A DNA stretch of 64,000 nt from Prunella strophiata (Eukaryota; Chordata; Aves; Passeriformes; Prunellidae). The notes beneath the pieces are model-generated. The model was not told where the DNA came from, did not search any database, and worked only from the letters and a program-made list of their open reading frames with translations. A program made the position numbers and the translations under genes. Below, piece by piece: positions 58,701 to 64,000 of this stretch. The stretch's first letter is position 1, and each line of letters opens with the position of its first letter. Where the stretch lies: contig JAZBQD010000030.1 of assembly GCA_036583965.1 (NCBI GenBank), positions 115,006,326-115,070,325 of the forward strand, read 5' to 3'.

Positions 58701-61700
58701 CTTTGCTAAGGGGCTTCATTCTCTCTTTAGGATCCACCAGGGTAAGTGTTTGTTTGCTTTAGGCAATCCACTTGGTGTGTGCCAAGGCCCCGTCACCAGC
58801 CGGGTGATGGACTGGGTTTGCTGCTCTTGTGAGCCCTCTGGAAGTATTACAGGATTCTGTGATGAAGCCTTGATCTTTTTCTATTTAAAGGTGCCATCTG
58901 GGTAGCTCTCAGGAATGGCCCAGGAGTTGTGGTGAGTCGGGGAGGTAGGGTGGAGGAGCCAGGGTCTGCTTAAGTTTCAGCAATGCCGTATCGCCTTGTT
59001 CCCTCCTAACCCGAGTGTACCATTTGATGATGGTGCTGGTCTGAGAGCATGGCTGAAGTGTGCAGTTCAAGGACCCAGGCATTCTTAGGAGATGGTGAGT
59101 AGCGGAATTGTTGGGTTTGGCCAATGTGCTGCTAGGATCATGTACTGATGTTTGATTTTCTTTAACTTGGCAGACTAAGAGACAGCAGCCCGGTGACACC
59201 AGGAACTTCCCACACGGCTTGCACCCGACAGCAATTAGCATCTCCAGATGTCCAAGAGGTAAGTTGAGGGCTGCGACCCACAGAGGGGATAAAAGGTGGC
59301 TGCCGGGTCAGGACTCGCCAGGAGCGGTTTTTGAGTCAGGTTTGGAGATGAGGATATCCGAGAAGTGTCCTCTTAGGCCACACAAAAGGAAAGTTTGACT
59401 TTTGATCACAGTGCAGGTGTGCAGGGCAGAGCAGTCCTGGTGTGTGTCGTGTCAGTTGTCTATTGTGCATTATGTGTTGTTTGGGTATCTCATGTCACAT
59501 GTCTTTTACCTTAGTCCTTTGAGGGGCCCATCAGTGACCCTGGCATCATTCTTAGCCTCTGTGATCCCTGCATTCCTTGGCCTGGCACCAATGCCTTAGG
59601 ACTTTTGACTCAGGAGCTGGGACAGGCATTAGAATTGCTTTACTCTTTGGAAGCATCCAATCTGATGTCTGTCTTCTAAGGTCTTGTTCTGAGCTGTATC
59701 AACAGCTGTGCGCCGCAATGATCCATTATAGTGGATTAGGACTTGTACAAATGTGAAGCTAGGTAGAGGGACCATAGGGTTCTTAGGCATCCATCTTTGC
59801 TGTTCTTTGAAGAAATCATTCTCTTAGCATCTTCTTCCTCCAGGGTTCTCTGAGCCTTATTGGCTCACCGTTGGTCTCGCCTCAGTCTTCTTGTTCCAGA
59901 TTCTCCTCGCAGTCATCCTTATTGTCAAGAGTTGTCTCTCCCTGTTGTGTCCCCTCGTTCGTCCTGTCCCGTGTCATGGGTGTCTGCACGTTTGTGCCGG
60001 AGCTGCTCTGCCCTGCTGCTTGGCCTGGTGTAATAGGACGAGTCCTGGGGACTTGAAATTTGTAATGTGGAGTGTAGTTGGACTCCAGATGGTATTCCTA
60101 GATTGATACAAGATGTTTGGAGCTGTGAAGTTACCCTGCAGCCCTTTGACTTTTGTCCTAACTTTCTTTCAGATGCAGATGGATTAAATCCATGGCAGAG
60201 CGCCCCATCCTGGGTGAGGGGGTTCCCCTGAGCAGGTGAGTTGCCATTTGTCTCTGCAGTGGAAGTGTAAATGGTGACTCTGTTATAGCACTGTTCTTTG
60301 TCTTTATTTTTAGGAAGTGAAGCCAGATAGCAGTGGGCAAGGTGAGTAGTGACCAGTGGACAGAGGCAGTTGTTATTGCTTAGGTCTCAATTTCTGCTGC
60401 AACTCTAAGCATTCAATGTTTTGGTTTTTTTATCTTAGGTGGTCCCCTTGCAACCTATCCTGGCCCGGGATCCCAGGTGCCATGTGGGTGCAAACTTAAG
60501 GTTTAGTGATGGCTTACCTGTCAGATCAGGTAGGTTGTGTTTTCACAGCATCTCAGCATGCTTTTTTGCTTTGTTTCTTTGCACGTGGTGTTGCTGGCCT
60601 TGGTGTGCCAAGGAACAGAGGCAAGCAGGTGAGTCGGTGTTTAGGCAGGGTGACTCAAAGGTGAGTGTTATGCAGCAGCATGCTAAGTGTTTACCTTTTC
60701 ATTTTGCAGGTATCCTCCAGGCAGCCTCTCAAGTCAAATCAAAATTTGAGGTGAGCTGGGGCAGTGGTGTGGAGGAATCCTGGGGATTACTCTTTTCGAG
60801 GGCAATAGTCCCATTTTCTGTTTTGTCTTTGGTAGCTTGTGGAGGTTTGTAGCCCAAGTTTGGAAGCGGCAGCACCGAAGCATACGTGGAGAATGTCTCG
60901 ACATCTATTGTCCAACCGATGATGGATTTTGTCCACTGGTCTTCCAAAAGCTAAGTGTTGGGGCCAGTAGTTGGGAGAAGGGGAAAAACCTTTGCTATCA
61001 CAGGAGACAATTTGATGTTAGCTTAGTGAAGAGGTGTGTAGTGGGTCAAGCCCCTTGGAAGTAAAGGGAGAGGGTGTCTCCTCAGCCTCACCAGAACCTT
61101 TGCTGGGCAGGGCAGTTCCAACCCATCTCCATGTTCTTGCCAACTTTGTGTCATTGGCCTTTTTGACTCTCGACATCGTCGTGGATCTTTCCTCTGAGGA
61201 GCCACCTTCAGGTCCGGACCTATAGTCACAGTCACCTGGCAGTCTTTGCTTCCTTCTCTAGGCCGACTGAGCCTCTTGAGCATCCTCTTAACTTCTTTTA
61301 AGGAGTTATATTTCATCATCATGTGCTGTTGCCATAGGGCTTTCTTTCCTTTGGCATCATCAGCCTCTGTCTCATCTTGCGCTAGGAATCTTGGGTCCGT
61401 AAGGTGAAAATGCCAGGCGGTTTCCACTTTTGTCTGTGCCATGTCGTCTGTGCCTATTGTCTTCTGTGTCATAGGCCTTTGTTACATCTCAATGCTTCAT
61501 TGGCACCATTCTGCGCCGAATCGGCCCTATTTTACTCACATACCTTTCTGGATATCGCTTCTTCCGGCATCTGTACATTTTTACTATTTGAGACAGAAGA
61601 AGTACACAAGATGTTGTCTTCAGTCTTCCTTCTCAGCTTTGGTAGTGCCTCCTTTTCCTGTGCCATTCTCCTGGACTTCTATAGGGAGTGTATTACACCT

Positions 61701-61810
61701 TCCTCATGTGACTTCAGTTGTTCCATAGGTTCCATCTTCTCAAAGGGTATAGGGCTCAAGAATTAATCTTCCAGAGAGTTATCTTAAGTCCTCACTTATA
61801 TTGTCCCCAT

Positions 61811-62060
61811 TTTGGCTTATATCATATGTGCTTATGTTGTATGTACCTGTGTTGGCCTATATAATATGTACTTGCACTGTATGTAGTTGTGTTGGCCTAT
61901 ATTGTATGTACTCAGACTGTATGTACTTATGTTGGCCTATAATGTATGTACTTAGACTGTATGTACTTATGTTGGCCTATATTGTACTTAGACTGTATGT
62001 ACTTACTTAGACTGCACGTACTTAGACTGTATGTAGTTATGTTGGCCTATATTGTATGTA
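61811..62060. repeat. 40-bp minisatellite
   Basis: The core GTTGGCCTAT starts at 61851, 61891, 61931 and 61971, exactly 40 bases apart, with a variant (TTTGGCTTAT) at 61811 and a further copy at 62041. The unit reads like GTTGGCCTATATTGTATGTA, then CTTAGACTGTATGTACTTAT. Confidence 0.9.
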
Positions 62061-63033
62061 TTTAGAGTGTGCCACTTATGATCAGAGCTGCCCTGCCCTG
62101 GCAAATAGTCACAGTTAGGTAGAATAGTTACAAAACATCACAATTCATCTCTCTTCTTTGGGGTTTTGGGTAGAAAATTCCTGGGCCCAGAGTGGGGATA
62201 GCTCCTAGCTGTCAGATAGCCACTTGTTGACTGCCTCCTGTTGTCTCACAGGTCCCCCTGACTACCAATTTTCCTAGAATCTACCATTTGAGGTCAAGGA
62301 GTGGCAGTCAGAAGATGTGTCAACACACGTTCTTTAGTGTGGTGTTTCAAGTAAGGCCCGCAGCGAGCGTATAAGTTGAAGAGGGTGCGACTACTCGTGT
62401 CTGTCCACGTCCGCTTGTCTCCGCATGTGTGAGTGTATGCAGACTTGTTCTAACCTTGTGCGTATGGCCTTTGCCTTTCAGGTTTTTCAACTCATTTTAA
62501 AATTTAGAATAAAAAAATCCCCAGCCAGTTTTTTTTTTTTCCCCCCCGGCTGGGTTTTTTTTCCTTGGTCCCGGCCGGTCTGCAAGGCGACGTTCATCGC
62601 CAAAGTTTGGGTGTGGACTGTCCCGGGACTGGGGTTTTTGTCAGGCAGGAGGATTCTCCGGAAGCTCCTGGGAGCCACGTTCCTGAGGAGCAGCAATGGC
62701 TGAGGTGCAATGGAATATTTGAAATGAGCACAATGGTGGGTGTGCATGTAAAGTGAAGGAGGCGTTCATGGAGGATGAGTGCCATTTTCTGTGCACCGTT
62801 TTTATTCTGGGTTCCCTACAACAATAAGACCAAGTGTAATCAAAACAGAAAAAAGCTTATATTGTGTTAATATGTGTTTGGCTTCCATTGCACTGTATTG
62901 TTCTGTATTTTCATTTGCTGCTGCATGTCCATGTATTGCTCTGTATGTAAACTAGGCCTTTAGCAGTGTGTACATGGATTGTACTTGCACTTGCATTGGC
63001 ATACATTGTTTCTATGTGTTTTGCTGAAGTGTA

Positions 63034-63076
63034 AATAAAAAAATTCATTCAATAAAGTTGCAGCCACCCTAATAAA
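63034..63076 (+). terminator. Triple AATAAA polyadenylation cluster
   Basis: AATAAA occurs at 63034, 63051 and 63071, in AT-rich 3'-UTR-like DNA preceded by TGTAAATA, a Pumilio-type site. Confidence 0.6.
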
Positions 63077-63089
63077 GATACCCCCTGCA

Positions 63090-63912
63090 CTCCCCCCGCT
63101 TTGGCTCCTGTCTTTCTTTGATGTGGCTTAGTAATTTTTCCAGTGTATCTCCTGCTTTGCTCTTCACTTTACCTTTCTATTTCTAACTTCATTTCCGTCT
63201 GTCTCTAACTCTGCATTCCTGTTCCTCACTGCTTCTAACTGTGTCTGTCTGCTTCTCCAAATCTATTTCCCTATATTTTTCTGTTTCTGTATTTCACTAT
63301 TTGTGTCTAACCCTATTTATTTTTGTCTGTATGCTTTACACCTTATTTCTTTTTGTCCCTAGCTTTCACTGTAACACTTCCTTTTCCACTCCTTCCCTTT
63401 TTTCCCTCCACCTCTTCTCCTTTTTAATTCTCTCTCTTTTTCAGTCTAGGTCTTTGTCTTTTTCAGTCTCTATTTCACTGTGCCTCTTTTCCTTTTTCAC
63501 TCATGTCTTTTCATCACTCTCCCTGTCCCTTTTTCACTGTTTCTCTCCACTCCAGCTGTTCTTTCCTCTCTTCTGTTTTCAATCTCACTCCTTTGCATTC
63601 TCTTTTTGTATTTCACAATCTCCTCTTGTATCTTCTCTTTTCTCCAATTCCCTTTTTCTCTTTAACTTCTTTCTGTCTGTCTCCACCTTTACTTCTAACT
63701 CTGTTTCTTTCTACCTTTGTTTTCCTCTCACTTTACTTCTTTCTCGCTTCTCTCTCTCCATTTACTTCTCTCTCTCTGTTTACTTCTCTCGTGCTTTACC
63801 TCTCTCTCTTGCTTTACTTTCTCTCTCTCTTTACTTTCTCTCTCTGTCTCTTTACTTCTGTGTCTCTTGTCTCTCTCTCTCTCTCTCTCTCTCTTTCTCC
63901 TTCTCTTTCTAG
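63090..63912. repeat. Long pyrimidine-rich tract ending in (TC)n
   Basis: About 800 bases are nearly pure C/T, with TTTACTTCTCTCTCTC-like units and a (TC)n run near 63872-63895. It ends in TTTCTTTCTAG, an ideal splice-acceptor context at 63911-63912. The Ser/Leu/Phe-rich open frames are artefacts. Confidence 0.9.
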
Positions 63913-64000
63913 CCTTAGAATAAAAAAGCAGCAGTAGAAGCTTTCAGGCTCCCTGGGAGTAAAACAAAAAACTTTATTTAAAGAAAACCATTTACTCCCC

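Larger units (their letters stand above)
58686..63076 (+). ncRNA. Putative multi-exon spliced transcript, probably non-coding
   Basis: A chain of short blocks has consensus acceptors and donors in the right order: a possible first exon ending at 58741 (GG|GTAAGT) behind TATATTA at 58686; then 58891-58931, 58981-59094 (CAG / ATG|GTGAGT), 59174-59258 (TTGGCAG / GAG|GTAAGT), 60173-60235 (CTTTCAG / CAG|GTGAGT), 60314-60341 (TTTTTAG / AAG|GTGAGT), 60439-60529 (TATCTTAG / CAG|GTAGGT) and 60710-60750 (TTTTGCAG / GAG|GTGAGC). The region ends with three AATAAA signals (63034, 63051, 63071) and a TGTAAATA motif in UTR-like DNA. Joining the blocks gives no lasting reading frame (stops in the 58981 and 60173 blocks), so a long non-coding RNA or decayed gene is more likely than a protein gene. 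Transcription may start at the CpG island near 55.9 kb. Confidence 0.5.

Noticed and set aside
63241..63937. 223- and 144-codon Ser/Leu/Phe-rich frames
   Set aside because: Produced by the pyrimidine-rich tract; adjacent frames are open too and no domain is visible.
1..64000. CRISPR arrays, operons, bacterial genes or an intact provirus
   Set aside because: The window is vertebrate nuclear DNA; repeats are LINE/SINE/LTR/microsatellite types and no intact retroviral gag, pol or env frame was recognised.

Overview
The window is nuclear DNA of a bird, most likely a songbird. The evidence is many copies of the CR1 LINE in both orientations, a tRNA-Ile-headed SINE with a CR1-type tail that looks like the passerine TguSINE1 family, solo retroviral LTRs, and widely spaced vertebrate genes with GT-AG introns and CpG-island promoters. 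All family names come from recognising sequence by eye; no database was searched.

Layout. 0.9-2.7 kb, minus strand: the first coding exon of DCHS1 (dachsous cadherin-related 1). The rest of the gene runs off the left edge. CpG-rich DNA at 3.4-3.9 and 6.2-7.3 kb is its probable promoter region. 7.3-28.3 kb: about 21 kb in which I support no gene, only CR1 pieces, the SINE, a (CACAGA)n microsatellite, one solo LTR with a perfect 6-bp target duplication and one reverse-strand LTR. 28.3-47.4 kb, plus strand: LCMT2/TYW4, the last enzyme of wybutosine synthesis on tRNA-Phe. I traced it from ATG to stop through 14 coding exons from a CpG island to an AATAAA signal; its introns are full of CR1. 49.3-50.9 kb, plus strand: a compact two-exon gene with a TATA box and four upstream repeats at an exact 31-bp period. 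It encodes an unrecognised 272-residue protein with one membrane span followed by a Ser/Arg-rich tail. 50.6-52.3 kb: antisense CR1. 52.7-64 kb: an odd region with a GA-type minisatellite, an ERVL-like LTR, a T/G-rich tract, a CpG island, a chain of small exon-like blocks with consensus splice sites ending in three AATAAA signals, a 40-bp minisatellite and long pyrimidine tracts. I read the exon chain as a spliced, probably non-coding plus-strand transcript that shares duplicated blocks with 52.8-54.3 kb.

The genes do not form one pathway. DCHS1 acts in planar cell polarity and Hippo signalling at the cell surface; LCMT2 modifies tRNA. The points most worth following are the many-intron LCMT2 (the human gene is intronless), the unrecognised membrane/Arg-rich gene with its periodic promoter, and the spliced, partly duplicated transcription unit at the right end.
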